Position numbers and translations under genes: made by a program
The notes under the pieces: generated by a model
What the model was told of the DNA's origin: nothing
The model's database searches: none
Seen by the model: only the letters and a program-made list of their open reading frames with translations
Origin: DAIDJD01 sp035485275
GTDB taxonomy: Bacteria; Oederibacteriota; JAJYGY01; DAIDJD01
Direction: 5' to 3'
NCBI GenBank assembly: GCA_035485275.1
Contig: DATHOE010000004.1
Span: 1 to 49,676 of the forward strand
DNA length: 49,676 bases
Shown: positions 31,602 to 42,682 of the stretch, piece after piece
How the letters are laid out: every line of letters starts with the position of its first letter
Numbering within the stretch: position 1 is the first letter of the stretch

Positions 31602-32389
31602 GGGCGGGCCGCCGCGGAGGCCTTGGGGCGCAGGGTCAGGAGCATGGCCAGGGCCGCGCCCACCGCCACCAGGCTGATCCACTGGCTGGGGCTCAGCGCG
31701 TTGGACACCAGCACGCCGCGTTCGTCGTCCCCCCTCAAAAACTCGATGCCGAATCGCCACACCGCGTAGAGCAGGACATAGAGCCAGAAGACCTGCCCGG
31801 CGAAGGCCTTGCGCTTCCAGAACCAGCTCAGGAAGGCCGCCAGCAGGAGGCAGAAGCCGGCCTCATAGAGCTGCGTTGGGAGATGGGGGATGTTGTCCCC
31901 GATGGCCGGGAACACGACGCCGAATTCCTGGCTGGGGCGGCCGTAGCAGCAGCCGTTGAACCAGCAGCCCAGGCGCCCGGTCACCTGGCCCAGGGCCAGT
32001 CCCGGCGCCAGCGCGTCGCCGTAGCTCCACACCGGCAGCTGGTGGACCTTCAGGTAGGCCAGGGCCGTGGCGAAAGCGCCGGCCAGGCCGCCGTAATAGA
32101 CCAGGCCCCCGCGCCAAACGGCCGCCATGTTGAGCAGGCGCCCGGCCAGGCCGGCGGGCGCGTCCGGCCCCCAGAACTCGGGCCACTCCACGACGATGTA
32201 GAGGATGCGGGCGCCGACCACCGCGCCGAGCATGATCCACATGGCCAGGTCCATGAGCTCCTCGTCGCTGCGGCCCTCGCGGCGGTTGAAGCTGCGCGCG
32301 AGAAAGAGCCCCAGCAGGAAGCTCACGGCCATCATCAGGCCGTAGGTGCGCAGGGTGAAGGGTCCGAATTGGAAAAGGATGGGATGCAT
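31598..32389 (-). CDS. lgt: Prolipoprotein diacylglyceryl transferase
   Basis: Lgt transfers diacylglycerol from phosphatidylglycerol to the lipobox Cys of prolipoproteins. The product (263 aa) has about seven membrane segments, the RTYGLMMA start, VGARILYIV, and the signature GRLGCWFNGCCYGRPS in the CCYG variant found in many bacteria. The C-terminal FLRGDDER is also typical. It lies 28 nt after lspA, so both lipoprotein-maturation enzymes are co-transcribed. Its known substrate type is represented in the window by the small lipoprotein at 3604-3771. Confidence 0.97.
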   Translation of the reverse strand: MHPILFQFGPFTLRTYGLMMAVSFLLGLFLARSFNRREGRSDEELMDLAMWIMLGAVVGARILYIVVEWPEFWGPDAPAGLAGRLLNMAAVWRGGLVYYGGLAGAFATALAYLKVHQLPVWSYGDALAPGLALGQVTGRLGCWFNGCCYGRPSQEFGVVFPAIGDNIPHLPTQLYEAGFCLLLAAFLSWFWKRKAFAGQVFWLYVLLYAVWRFGIEFLRGDDERGVLVSNALSPSQWISLVAVGAALAMLLTLRPKASAAARP

Positions 32390-32417
32390 GGGGGCCTGAA
32401 CGGAAGGAAGCCGGGCT

Positions 32418-32918
32418 CTATTGCTCCGGCGGCCGGAGCTGGGAGGCCTGCAGGGGGCGCAGCGCGCGCCAGATCAGGAGACCGACGCCGACGCAGACCG
32501 CGCTGTCGGCGACGTTGAAGACGGGCCAGGTGTAGACGCCGCGCACCCCGACTTCGATGAAGTCCACGACCTCGCCGAAACGGACCCGGTCCATGAAGTT
32601 GCCCAAGGCGCCGCCCACGATGAGGCCCAGCCCCAGGCGCGAGAGGCGGTCCCGGCGCTCGACCCCGCGCAGCATCCACAGGGCGGCGCCGCAGGCCACC
32701 ACGGTGACGCAGTAGAAAAAGGGCCGGCGCCAGGAGGCGGAGGCGTCCGCCAGGAGGCTGAAGGCCGCCCCGGTGTTGCGCACATAAGTGAAGGCCAGGC
32801 CCGGGAGCAGGGGCAGGCTTTCACCCAGGAAAAAGTGGGCCTGCACCAGGACCTTGGTCAGCCAATCGAGGGCAAAGACCGCCGCCAGGGCCCCGGCGAA
32901 CAGGTAGTCCGGGCTCAC
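32418..32918 (-). CDS. lspA: Lipoprotein signal peptidase (signal peptidase II)
   Basis: LspA cuts the signal peptide from diacylglyceryl prolipoproteins. Four membrane helices and the two catalytic Asp regions, LGNFMDRVRFGEVVDFI and FNVADSAVCVGV, are visible, as is YVRNTGAAFSLL. I chose GTG 32918, which overlaps the DUF5665 stop (GTGA) and has AGGGG in front; the product is 166 aa, the normal length. It sits in the ileS-lspA arrangement known from many bacteria, here separated by two small genes. Confidence 0.96.
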   Translation of the reverse strand: MSPDYLFAGALAAVFALDWLTKVLVQAHFFLGESLPLLPGLAFTYVRNTGAAFSLLADASASWRRPFFYCVTVVACGAALWMLRGVERRDRLSRLGLGLIVGGALGNFMDRVRFGEVVDFIEVGVRGVYTWPVFNVADSAVCVGVGLLIWRALRPLQASQLRPPEQ

Positions 32919-33331
32919 GGGTTCCCCTGGTACTCGTGCACGACCTTCAAGATGAAACCGATGGCTTCCCTGATCTCTCCGCCCACCCAGGGCAGGCCGC
33001 CCGCGTGCATGAAGGCCTTTTTCAGCAGGCCCACGGAAAACAGGGCGAAGACCAGGCCGGTGAGGGCCCCGCCGACCACCATGCCGATGCCGCGCGCCAC
33101 GCCGGCCCAGAAGTTCAGCCAAAAACTGCGGCGCGGGTTGTTCATGATGGCCACCCAGGCGCCGAGGTTGACCCGCTCCAGGATGTCCGTGACCTTGCGC
33201 AGGGCCTTCCAGTCGAAGTCCCCCGACTCGGGCGGGAGCGCGACTTCGGCTTCGGCCGGGGGCGCGACCGGGGCTTCGCGCACCGCCATGGGCCGCGCCG
33301 TCTCTTTCAATGGAATCTCAATCTCGCTCAT
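32915..33331 (-). CDS. DUF5665-type membrane protein
   Basis: The product (138 aa) has a soluble N-terminal part rich in Pro, Ala and Glu (about residues 1-50), then a conserved segment NNPRRSFWLNFWAGVARGIGMVVG leading into one or two membrane helices (about residues 70-110), and an amphipathic tail. The FWLNF-GxARGxG pattern matches DUF5665 proteins as I remember them. Function is unknown. It overlaps both neighbours by 4 nt (HAD hydrolase and lspA). Confidence 0.75.
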   Translation of the reverse strand: MSEIEIPLKETARPMAVREAPVAPPAEAEVALPPESGDFDWKALRKVTDILERVNLGAWVAIMNNPRRSFWLNFWAGVARGIGMVVGGALTGLVFALFSVGLLKKAFMHAGGLPWVGGEIREAIGFILKVVHEYQGNP

Positions 33332-34009
33332 AGGGGCAACCTGAAGCCGCCGAGGCTCTTGAGCACCTGGTGCGCCGAGCCCAGGTCATGGTGCTGGGTG
33401 ATGCGGTTGGGGACGGCCACGACGTGCAGGCCGGCGCCGAGGGCCGCCGCCACGCCGGGGGCGCTGTCCTCGAAGGCCAGGCTGCGGGCGGGGTCCGCGC
33501 CCAGGTCCTGGCAAGCAAGGAGGTAGGCGTCTGGGGCGGGCTTCAAGGCGGGCACATTGTCGCGGGTGCGCAGGGTCTCCACCCAAGCGTCCAGGCCGCA
33601 ACGGCGCAGGTTGCCGAAGACCCAGCGCTGGGAGGAATTGCTGGCCACGCCGATGCGCCAGCCCAGGGCGGCCCCTTCGACCATGAGCTCCCGCACGCCC
33701 GGCAGGACCGCCAGGCCGGAGGACAGCTCGCGATGGTGCTTTTCGCGGTCGGCGTCCAGCGGCGCCCAGTCCACCGTCCGTCCCAGCCGCTGCTCCAGGT
33801 CCTTGCGGACGTCCCAGATTTCCGGGCTGCCGACGGCGCGCGCCCACTCCAGGGGCTCCAGGCCGAGCCCGAGCGTGGAGAAGATCCGCTGCCAGGCCTG
33901 GAACTCGATCCATTCCGTGTCGAGGATCAGCCCGTCGAAATCGAAGATCAGGGCGCGGCCCGCCCCGGCGCTCGTTTTCGCGGGCTTCGCTGATCCCTTT
34001 TTTCCTTTG

Positions 34010-34017
<8 letters not shown>
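33328..34017 (-). CDS. HAD-superfamily hydrolase, beta-phosphoglucomutase-like
   Basis: Motif I is IFDFDGLILDTE, motif II is IGVASNSS, the motif III Lys is in ALKPAPDAYLLA, and motif IV is AFEDSAPGVAAAL. The helical cap between motifs I and II classifies it as subfamily IA with a C1 cap, the group of beta-phosphoglucomutase and small phosphatases. The first 20 residues are a Lys/Ala/Ser-rich extension. At 229 aa it has the normal length. Its ATG lies 8 nt inside the ileS end. Substrate is not predictable. Confidence 0.88.
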
Positions 34018-36862
<2,845 letters not shown>

Positions 36863-37014
36863 GGTCCTATCCCTGAATCCGCTGCGGTCTTGGACGCTCC
36901 GCCGAGAAGGAGGCGGCGGACTAATGTAATGGAAAACCGCCGTTTTGTCAGCGTGCGGCCCGGCTTTCTTCAGGCCCCGCGCCATGTTATCCTCTGTTTC
37001 CTTTGGAGGGGCTT

Positions 37015-37923
37015 TTGAACTGGACCGACCGGCTTCAGCAACGTTTCGGCTTCCTGGCCATACCCGGCCTGGGCCGCTACATCGTGGGCCTGCAACTCGT
37101 ATGCTTTGTCATCGGGATCAGCAGGCCGGACGTATTGGGGAGCCTGAGCCTGGACCCCTCCATGGTCGCGGACGGCCAATGGTGGCGCCTGTTCAGCTTC
37201 CTGTTTGTGCCCTCTCTGACGCCCTTCAACATCTTTTTCGCGATTTTTTACTTCGTATTCCAATGGATGGTGTTCCAAAGCCTGGAGGCCGAATGGGGGG
37301 CCTTCAAACTGACCTTGTACTGCGCCATGGGCTGGCTCTGCGCGCTGGCCCTGCCTCTGATCGCCTGGGCGAGCTCCAGGGCGATCCTCCTGACTTCGGG
37401 AGCCTACTGGTCGGTGTCCATCGAACTGGCCTTCGCCTACCTGTACCCGGACACCATGATCTACCTCTACATGATCGTGCCGGTGAAGATGAAATGGATG
37501 GCCTGGCTCATCGGCGTGTTCCTGCTCTATGAGATCTTCACGCAGGGGATGTCCGAGGCCCTGCCCATCGGCGTGGGGCTCATGAACTACCTGGTCTTCT
37601 TCGGGCCGGACTACGTCTCCCGCAGCCGCCATGCCTACCAGGTCCACAAGGGCCGCCGGGTCTTCACCGCGGCCAAGCGCGAGGCCGACAGCGTGCTGGC
37701 GCCGAGGGCCTGCTGTCAATGCGGGGCCGGGCCGGACAAGGAGCTGCGCCTATGCGCCTGCGAACGCTGCGGGGATGCCGGGAAAATATGGTGTATCGAC
37801 CATCTGCCGGCGCACCTGGAGCAGGTCAAGGCCGCGGCCGCCCCGCGTTCTTCCGCCCCGGCGGCGGGAAGGCCCGCGGGCCCGCCCCAGGGGCCCTCAA
37901 AACCGAAACGCAGGAAGAAATAG
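37015..37923 (+). CDS. Rhomboid-fold membrane protein with C-terminal zinc-binding tail, probably not a protease
   Basis: The product (302 aa) has six membrane segments in a rhomboid/Derlin-like layout, with WWRLFSFLFVPS in the first loop region as in rhomboids. Where a protease has GxSG, this protein has LTSGAYW, keeping Ser-Gly but not the first Gly, and the helix with the catalytic His reads GVGLMNYLVFF without His. It is therefore probably a catalytically inactive relative. The tail has four or more Cys (CCQCGAG, CACERCGDAGKIWCIDH) resembling a zinc ribbon, followed by a Pro/Lys-rich end. I chose TTG 37015, since GGAGG is 6 nt upstream; the TTG at 37003 overlaps that site. It is divergent to ileS and convergent with the PorV-like gene. 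Confidence 0.75.
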   Translation: MNWTDRLQQRFGFLAIPGLGRYIVGLQLVCFVIGISRPDVLGSLSLDPSMVADGQWWRLFSFLFVPSLTPFNIFFAIFYFVFQWMVFQSLEAEWGAFKLTLYCAMGWLCALALPLIAWASSRAILLTSGAYWSVSIELAFAYLYPDTMIYLYMIVPVKMKWMAWLIGVFLLYEIFTQGMSEALPIGVGLMNYLVFFGPDYVSRSRHAYQVHKGRRVFTAAKREADSVLAPRACCQCGAGPDKELRLCACERCGDAGKIWCIDHLPAHLEQVKAAAAPRSSAPAAGRPAGPPQGPSKPKRRKK

Positions 37924-37969
37924 GGCCCGGTATTTTTATGTAAGCTTGGGAACCAAGGCCCTTATTTTT
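37918..37969. terminator. Bidirectional terminator between convergent genes
   Basis: AAATAGGGCC (37918-37927) pairs with GGCCCTTATTT (37957-37967, one bulge). An inner CTTGG-GAA-CCAAG hairpin is followed on the plus strand by CCTTATTTTTG. It serves the rhomboid-fold gene on plus and the PorV-like gene on minus. Confidence 0.7.
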
Positions 37970-38891
37970 GTCCGAAAGGCCCGTCCGGCCAATAAACGTT
38001 GAGCGTCAATTGGTTGGTCGCCTGCAGGCCGCCCACGGCGTTGTAAGCGTAATCCACCTCCAACCAAGACAGGGGACTCACGCCCAAGCCCGCCGCCCAG
38101 CCCCCCGCGGTCTGCGCGTTGGCGGCACGGTAGCCGGCGCGCAGGGCCAAAAGGCCGTCCAGGTGCGCCTCCGTGCCCAGGGCCCCGGATGTTGAGTCGT
38201 CCCCCGGCAGCCAGTTCAGGCCGGCCATCAGGTCCACCCGCGCGTTTTTGTTTCTCCAAGCCATGTAGGTCGCTTCCAGGTCCGCGTTCAAGGGCAGCGT
38301 CCCGCCCCCCAATTCCCCCGCCGCCTGCAGCACGCTCAGGTCCAGGCCGAAATCTCCCAGGCGCAGGGCCCCGCCGACGTCAAGCCCGAAGCCGTCCTCG
38401 ACCTGGCCGCCCAGGTCCTGATTGAGGCCCTTCAAGGCGGCGCCCAAACTGAACAGCCCGAAGTTCATGCCGTATCCGGCCTGCACAGCCCAGGCCTGGG
38501 GATAGCTGGCGCCCTGGGCGCTCAGCTGCCCCAGGGAATTGACGCTGTATAGGTCCACCCCGCCGAAGTTCACGTTGTCGAAGCTCAGGCCCAGTCCGCC
38601 CGGGCCCAAGGGCAGGGCCAAACCCAGGCGCTGGCTGGTGGCGTCCTGGAGCCAGTAATTCTGGTACAGGCTGGCCTCGCAGTCCCTGGCGGCGGCCAGC
38701 CCCGCGGGATTGTAGGACAGCGCGTCCACGCCCTGGCCGTCGCCGCCGAGCCCCGCTAAAGCAGCGGCCCGCGAGGAAAAGGGCAGGTCCAGCCAGGTCC
38801 CTCCCTGCGAGGCCGAGGCATAGACGGTCTGCGCAGCCGGCAGGGCCGGGGCCAAGGCGAGCAGCGCCAAAAGAAGGGACAGGGGCCTCAA
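37962..38891 (-). CDS. PorV/PorQ-family outer membrane beta-barrel protein
   Basis: The product (309 aa) has a signal peptide (MRPLSLLLALLALAPALPAA) and then the family hallmark SSRAAALAGLGGDGQGVDALSYNPAGLAAAR, equivalent to the usual RAAAMGGA...YWNPAGLA. Alternating beta strands typical of a 14-strand FadL/PorV barrel follow to the C terminus. In Bacteroidetes PorV carries type 9 secretion substrates to the attachment complex; homologues occur in several other phyla. It starts with TTG at 38891 directly overlapping the stop of the beta-helix protein (TTGA), so the two are translationally coupled. That pairing suggests the barrel serves that secreted protein, which is inference. Confidence 0.85.
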   Translation of the reverse strand: MRPLSLLLALLALAPALPAAQTVYASASQGGTWLDLPFSSRAAALAGLGGDGQGVDALSYNPAGLAAARDCEASLYQNYWLQDATSQRLGLALPLGPGGLGLSFDNVNFGGVDLYSVNSLGQLSAQGASYPQAWAVQAGYGMNFGLFSLGAALKGLNQDLGGQVEDGFGLDVGGALRLGDFGLDLSVLQAAGELGGGTLPLNADLEATYMAWRNKNARVDLMAGLNWLPGDDSTSGALGTEAHLDGLLALRAGYRAANAQTAGGWAAGLGVSPLSWLEVDYAYNAVGGLQATNQLTLNVYWPDGPFGQK

Positions 38892-41581
38892 TCAATCACC
38901 ATGATCTTGAGGACCTTGCTTGCCGTGCCGCCCGAGGCGTAGGTCACGCTCAAATGCACCCAGTAGACCCCGGGGGCCAAATTCTGGGTGTCGGTCCAGC
39001 ACTGTGAAGCCTCGGAGCCGAAGCTCAGTCGCGCGACCACCGTCTGGTCCATGGAGTACACCGTCCATTGGCTGCCGCTTGGCGCGGCATCCATGTACAG
39101 GCAGATCGGTTCCCCGCGCCGGGAGGGCACGGGCCCCAGGATGATCTTACCCTGGCCGCTGGAGAGGAAGGCCGCTGTGGGGTCCAGGGTCGGGGACGGG
39201 CCGGGCGTGGCCGTGTCGGTGGCGGTCGGCGAGGCCGTCCAGCTGGGCGAGGGGGTGGACGAATCCGTCGGCGTCGGACTGGCCGTGGGCGTGGAGGACG
39301 GCGTCCAGGTCTTTGTGCCGGTGAAAGAGGCTGTCGCAGTCGCGGTGGAGCTGGGTGAGGCCGTGGAGCTCGGTGTCCGCGTGGCCGTCGGCGAATCCGA
39401 GAAGCTCGGCGTGGAGCTGGGCGTCCGCGTGGCCGTGGGGGAATTCGAGAAGGTCCCGGTGGGCGTGGGTGACCTTGTCGCCGTGAGGGAATTCGAGAAG
39501 GTCCCGGTGGGCGTGGGTGACCTTGTCGCCGTGGGGGAATCCGAGAAGGTCCTGCTGGGCGTGAAGGACGCCGTATCCGTGGGAGAGTTCGACAAAGTCG
39601 CGGTGGGCGTGGAGGTCGCCGTATCCGAAGGGGAATCCGAGAAGGTCAGGGTCGGGGTGGACGACGGCGTATCCGTGGGGGAATTTGAGAGGGTCGCGGT
39701 CGGTGTGGACGATGGCGTGGATGTGGGGGAATCCGAGAGGGTCCCGCTGGGCGTGGAGGTGGCGCTGGCCGTCAAACTGGGGCTGGCCGTCGCGGTGTCC
39801 GTGGTGGACGGCGTGGGCGTGCCGGTTTCGGTGACCGTGGAGCTGGGGCTATGGCTGGGGGTCGCCGTGGGGGTCCGGGTGCGGGTATCGGTGGGCGAGG
39901 GCGCCAGGGTCGAGCCGGAGATGGTGTTGGAGTACCAACTGATGTAGGGGCTGAGGTAGGCGCGGACACGGTAATAATAGGTGGTGCCGGAGCTCAGGCC
40001 CGTGACGGCCTTCGAGGTGGTGGACGCTCCGGCGACGGACAGGCCGTCATAGCCTGAAACGATGTCGGTGAAGGCAGCGTCCGTCGCCACGTCCAGGTAA
40101 TAACCCGACACGCCGCCGACCGCGGTCCAATTGGCGGTGAAGCCGGAAACCCCGATGGCGGACATCGCGTCGGCCGTGGGCTGGGTCCCGTTCTCCTGGT
40201 AGGCGCCCTCTGAACTGACCGTGTTGGTGCCCGGCCGCAGATAGCCCCTTCCGTCGACAAAGGGCGCCCCGTTGCTGCTTCCGGGGTTTGCCGGCACGCC
40301 CGTGGCGCTGCTGAAGCCCACGGTATCGGCGTAACCGCCGTTGTTGGCCAGGCTGGCCAAATTGGGGTCCGCGGGGCTGCCGTCCGAACCCACGGTGTCG
40401 TTCTCCCCGTCGCCGGTCTCCAGGCCGGCGTAGGTCTGGCTGCCGCTCTTGCCGACCAGGTTCCAGCCGCCCGAACTCAACGTCTCCGCGGAGCCGTAGA
40501 GGCCGTCGACGTCGACGAAGATGTCGACGTCGTTGGGGTTGTCCCCCTCCATGTTTTCCGCGATGTTGCCGGCGATGACGCAGTTCTGCACCGTGAGGCC
40601 GCCGCCGGTGCCTTCGCCGTCGTATCCGGACAGGCCCGCCTCATAGTTCTGGGAGGTGTTGTCGGTGATGGTGCAGTTGAGCAGGGCCATCTGCCCCGAG
40701 GCGAGCGCGGCGACCGCGCCCTCCTCGATGTCCGTGTTCCCGGAAAAAGTGCTGTTGGTCAGGCTCGCCGTCGCGCCGCTCAGGCCGTACCAATACAGGG
40801 CCCCGTCATGGTCGTCGGCGTGGTTCCCGGAGAAAAGGCAGCCGTTGATCGTGAGCTTGCCGAGGTCATAGACGCCGCCGCCGTCCACGTCCAGGGGGTT
40901 GTCCGGCCCGGCGCCGCAGCCGGGACAATAGCAGGCGTTCGCGGACAAGGTGGACCGGTTGATCGCGACGACCGAGCCCGTGTCGCCGTAGATGGCGCCC
41001 CCTTCGGCGGAGCCTGCCCCGCTGGCGGTGACGGTGTTGTCGGTGAAGGTGCAGGCCTCCACCGTCAGGGTGGTGCCGCTCGCGGCGTAGATGGCGCCCC
41101 CGAGCCCACCGCCGTCGGGCATGGTGTTGGAGGACACCCAGCATTGGGTCAGGCTGACCGAACCGCCCTCGATGTCGAGGAAGCCTCCGTCGGTCAGGCT
41201 GGTGTTGGCGGTTCCGTGGGCGAAGCTGAGCCCGGAGATGCTGACCGCGACCGCTCCGTCCACCTGCATGATCTGCACCGTGCTGCCGCCGCTGATGGTC
41301 AGGTCGGCGTAACCCGGCCCGGAAAAGGTCAGGCTCTTGGCGAGGAGCAGCGGGCCCGAACTCAGCGTGATGGCGGTGGGGGTGCTCAGGCTGAAGGCGA
41401 TGGTGTCGCCGCTGGAGGCGGAGGAGATGGTGTTGCGCAGGCTGCCGGGGCCGCTGTCGGCGGTGCTGGTCACCAGGTCCGTGGCCGCCCACGCCGGCGC
41501 CGCGGCCAGGACGGCCGCCAGCAGGAAGGCGAGGCGACCCCGCCTCCCGGAACCGCCCGCCGGCAGGGCCCGGCCGCTCAC
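38888..41581 (-). CDS. Secreted beta-helix protein with Fn3, Ser/Thr/Pro repeat linker and sorting-type C-terminal domain
   Basis: The 897-aa product begins with a signal peptide (residues 1-32, LAFLLAAVLAAAPAWA). A right-handed parallel beta-helix follows (about 35-460, STADSGPGSLRNTI start and a choice-of-anchor-Q-like end with LANNGGYADTVGF, VDGRGYLRPG). Next come a fibronectin type III domain (about 465-553), a Ser/Thr/Pro linker with 16-residue repeats (about 556-800), and a C-terminal domain (about 800-897) with GKIILGPVPSRRGEP, QWTVYSMDQTVVARL and LAPGVYWVHLSV...KVLKI. This last domain resembles FlgD-Ig/T9SS type A sorting domains. The GTG start has AGGA 6 nt upstream. It is sixth in the seven-gene collar operon and overlaps the PorV-like gene. 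It is probably exported to the surface; ligand or activity is unknown. Confidence 0.85.
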   Translation of the reverse strand: MSGRALPAGGSGRRGRLAFLLAAVLAAAPAWAATDLVTSTADSGPGSLRNTISSASSGDTIAFSLSTPTAITLSSGPLLLAKSLTFSGPGYADLTISGGSTVQIMQVDGAVAVSISGLSFAHGTANTSLTDGGFLDIEGGSVSLTQCWVSSNTMPDGGGLGGAIYAASGTTLTVEACTFTDNTVTASGAGSAEGGAIYGDTGSVVAINRSTLSANACYCPGCGAGPDNPLDVDGGGVYDLGKLTINGCLFSGNHADDHDGALYWYGLSGATASLTNSTFSGNTDIEEGAVAALASGQMALLNCTITDNTSQNYEAGLSGYDGEGTGGGLTVQNCVIAGNIAENMEGDNPNDVDIFVDVDGLYGSAETLSSGGWNLVGKSGSQTYAGLETGDGENDTVGSDGSPADPNLASLANNGGYADTVGFSSATGVPANPGSSNGAPFVDGRGYLRPGTNTVSSEGAYQENGTQPTADAMSAIGVSGFTANWTAVGGVSGYYLDVATDAAFTDIVSGYDGLSVAGASTTSKAVTGLSSGTTYYYRVRAYLSPYISWYSNTISGSTLAPSPTDTRTRTPTATPSHSPSSTVTETGTPTPSTTDTATASPSLTASATSTPSGTLSDSPTSTPSSTPTATLSNSPTDTPSSTPTLTFSDSPSDTATSTPTATLSNSPTDTASFTPSRTFSDSPTATRSPTPTGTFSNSLTATRSPTPTGTFSNSPTATRTPSSTPSFSDSPTATRTPSSTASPSSTATATASFTGTKTWTPSSTPTASPTPTDSSTPSPSWTASPTATDTATPGPSPTLDPTAAFLSSGQGKIILGPVPSRRGEPICLYMDAAPSGSQWTVYSMDQTVVARLSFGSEASQCWTDTQNLAPGVYWVHLSVTYASGGTASKVLKIMVID
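39393..39776. repeat. Eight 48-bp tandem repeats in the linker of the beta-helix protein
   Basis: Units start at 39393, 39441, 39489, 39537, 39585, 39633, 39681 and 39729, each beginning GAATCCGAG or a close variant on the plus strand. The units at 39441 and 39489 are identical over nearly their full length. On the coding strand each encodes a 16-residue step close to FSDSPTATRSPTPTGT. The near-identity suggests recent expansion and possible length variation. Confidence 0.9.
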
Positions 41582-41600
41582 ACCCGTTCCTGGAACCGCG

Positions 41601-42143
41601 TCACGGCCGCGTCGGGAAAACGCCGCTGAGGGCGATGCAAAAATTCACGGCCAAAGTGGGCTGGAGGTTGGAATGCGGCTGGTTCCCGCCCGCGGGGATT
41701 ATGGCCGCCGCGGCCATGGCCGTGCCCGGCGTGGCGGCGGCAAAGGTGGGGTATGGGACGAAATCCCGGCCCGAGGCGTGCCCGCCCTTGGCCAGGACAT
41801 TGCCCGCCGGCGAGGCGAGGCTGGCGTCCGCGTTCTGCACGTTGAAGCTGTGGGAATGGGGGGCCAACTGGCCGGGGACAAGCGCCACCGCGGCGCTCCC
41901 CACCTGGTCGCCCGGATCGCGGGGCGTGAGCCCTGGGCCGCTGCCGGCGTTGATCGGCACCTGGCCGACCAGGTTGGGCAGCTGGAAGGTGGTCCTGCCG
42001 TCCCCTCCGTAGGTGGTCCCCAGGAGGGAGAAGAGGGCCGCGTTTTGCGAGATGGGCAGGGTCTGCCCGGCGCACACGGCCCAGTTGTAGGGGGCAAAAC
42101 CGAAGCCGAACATCCTTATCTCGCCCAAAAATGGGTTGGCCAT
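41601..42143 (-). CDS. Tail-collar domain protein, copy 3
   Basis: The product (180 aa) begins MANPFLGEIRMFGFGFAPYN and continues with CAGQTLPISQNAALFSLLGT, YGGDGRTTFQLPNLVGQVPIN and LAPHSHSF, then ends with PHSNLQPTLAVNFCIALSGVFPT. This is the phage tail-collar / microcystin-dependent-protein (MdpB) pattern. Related proteins in phages form short tail-fibre tips; chromosomal triplets like this one are not phage remnants by any other sign here. AGGAGG lies 5 nt before ATG 42143. A middle part (FAAATPGTAMAAAAIIPAGG) differs from the two paralogues. The gap to the next gene, the beta-helix protein, is 19 nt. Confidence 0.88.
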   Translation of the reverse strand: MANPFLGEIRMFGFGFAPYNWAVCAGQTLPISQNAALFSLLGTTYGGDGRTTFQLPNLVGQVPINAGSGPGLTPRDPGDQVGSAAVALVPGQLAPHSHSFNVQNADASLASPAGNVLAKGGHASGRDFVPYPTFAAATPGTAMAAAAIIPAGGNQPHSNLQPTLAVNFCIALSGVFPTRP

Positions 42144-42160
42144 GGGTTCCTCCTGGGGGC

Positions 42161-42670
42161 TTAGCTGCGCGTGGGGTAGATGCCGCTCAGGGCGATGCAG
42201 AAATTCAGCACCAACGAGGGCTGCATATTCGGATGGGGCTGCTGGTTCCCGGAATTGCCGAGCGTGGCGGAGTTCATGGCCGCCAGGCCGGTGGGCGGGG
42301 CGTAAATGGGCTTGCCCGCGGCGGGCGTCCCGAGGGCGTTCGCGGCCGCGGGACTGTTCAGGGTGGCCGTGGCCGTGGAGGCCTGAAGGGTGTGGGGATG
42401 GGTCGGCAGCTGCGGCCCGCTGAGCAACACCGTCTCGGTGCCGCTTTGGGTTCCCAGGGGGATCTGGGCGCCCTGGTTCAAGGGCGCGCGACCGCGCAGG
42501 TCCGGCAGCAGGAAATTGCTGACGCCGTTGCCTCCGTACATGGTTCCCAACAGGGAAAACAGCGCCTGGTTCTGGTTGACGGACAGGCTCTGGCCCGCGC
42601 AGAAAGCCCAGTTGCGTGGCGCGAACGGGAAGCTGAACAGGCGGATCTCTCCCATAAACGGTTGCGCCAT
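42161..42670 (-). CDS. Tail-collar domain protein, copy 2
   Basis: The product (169 aa) begins MAQPFMGEIRLFSFPFAPRN, with CAGQSLSVNQNQALFSLLGT, YGGNGVSNFLLPDLRGRAPLN, LPTHPHTL and the terminal PHPNMQPSLVLNFCIALSGIYPT. The N-terminal 65 residues and the last 25 are strongly alike in all three copies, while the middle diverges in length and sequence. AAGGAG lies 7 nt before the ATG. Gaps are 12 nt to copy 1 and 17 nt to copy 3. It lacks a signal peptide, as do the other two, so how it could reach the surface is unclear. Confidence 0.88.
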   Translation of the reverse strand: MAQPFMGEIRLFSFPFAPRNWAFCAGQSLSVNQNQALFSLLGTMYGGNGVSNFLLPDLRGRAPLNQGAQIPLGTQSGTETVLLSGPQLPTHPHTLQASTATATLNSPAAANALGTPAAGKPIYAPPTGLAAMNSATLGNSGNQQPHPNMQPSLVLNFCIALSGIYPTRS

Positions 42671-42682
42671 AGCCTGACTCCT

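Noticed and set aside
38988..39947. Plus-strand ORF of 319 codons with Val/Gly/Glu repeats
   Set aside because: It is antisense to the repeat linker of the beta-helix protein and has no start signals or protein-like composition.
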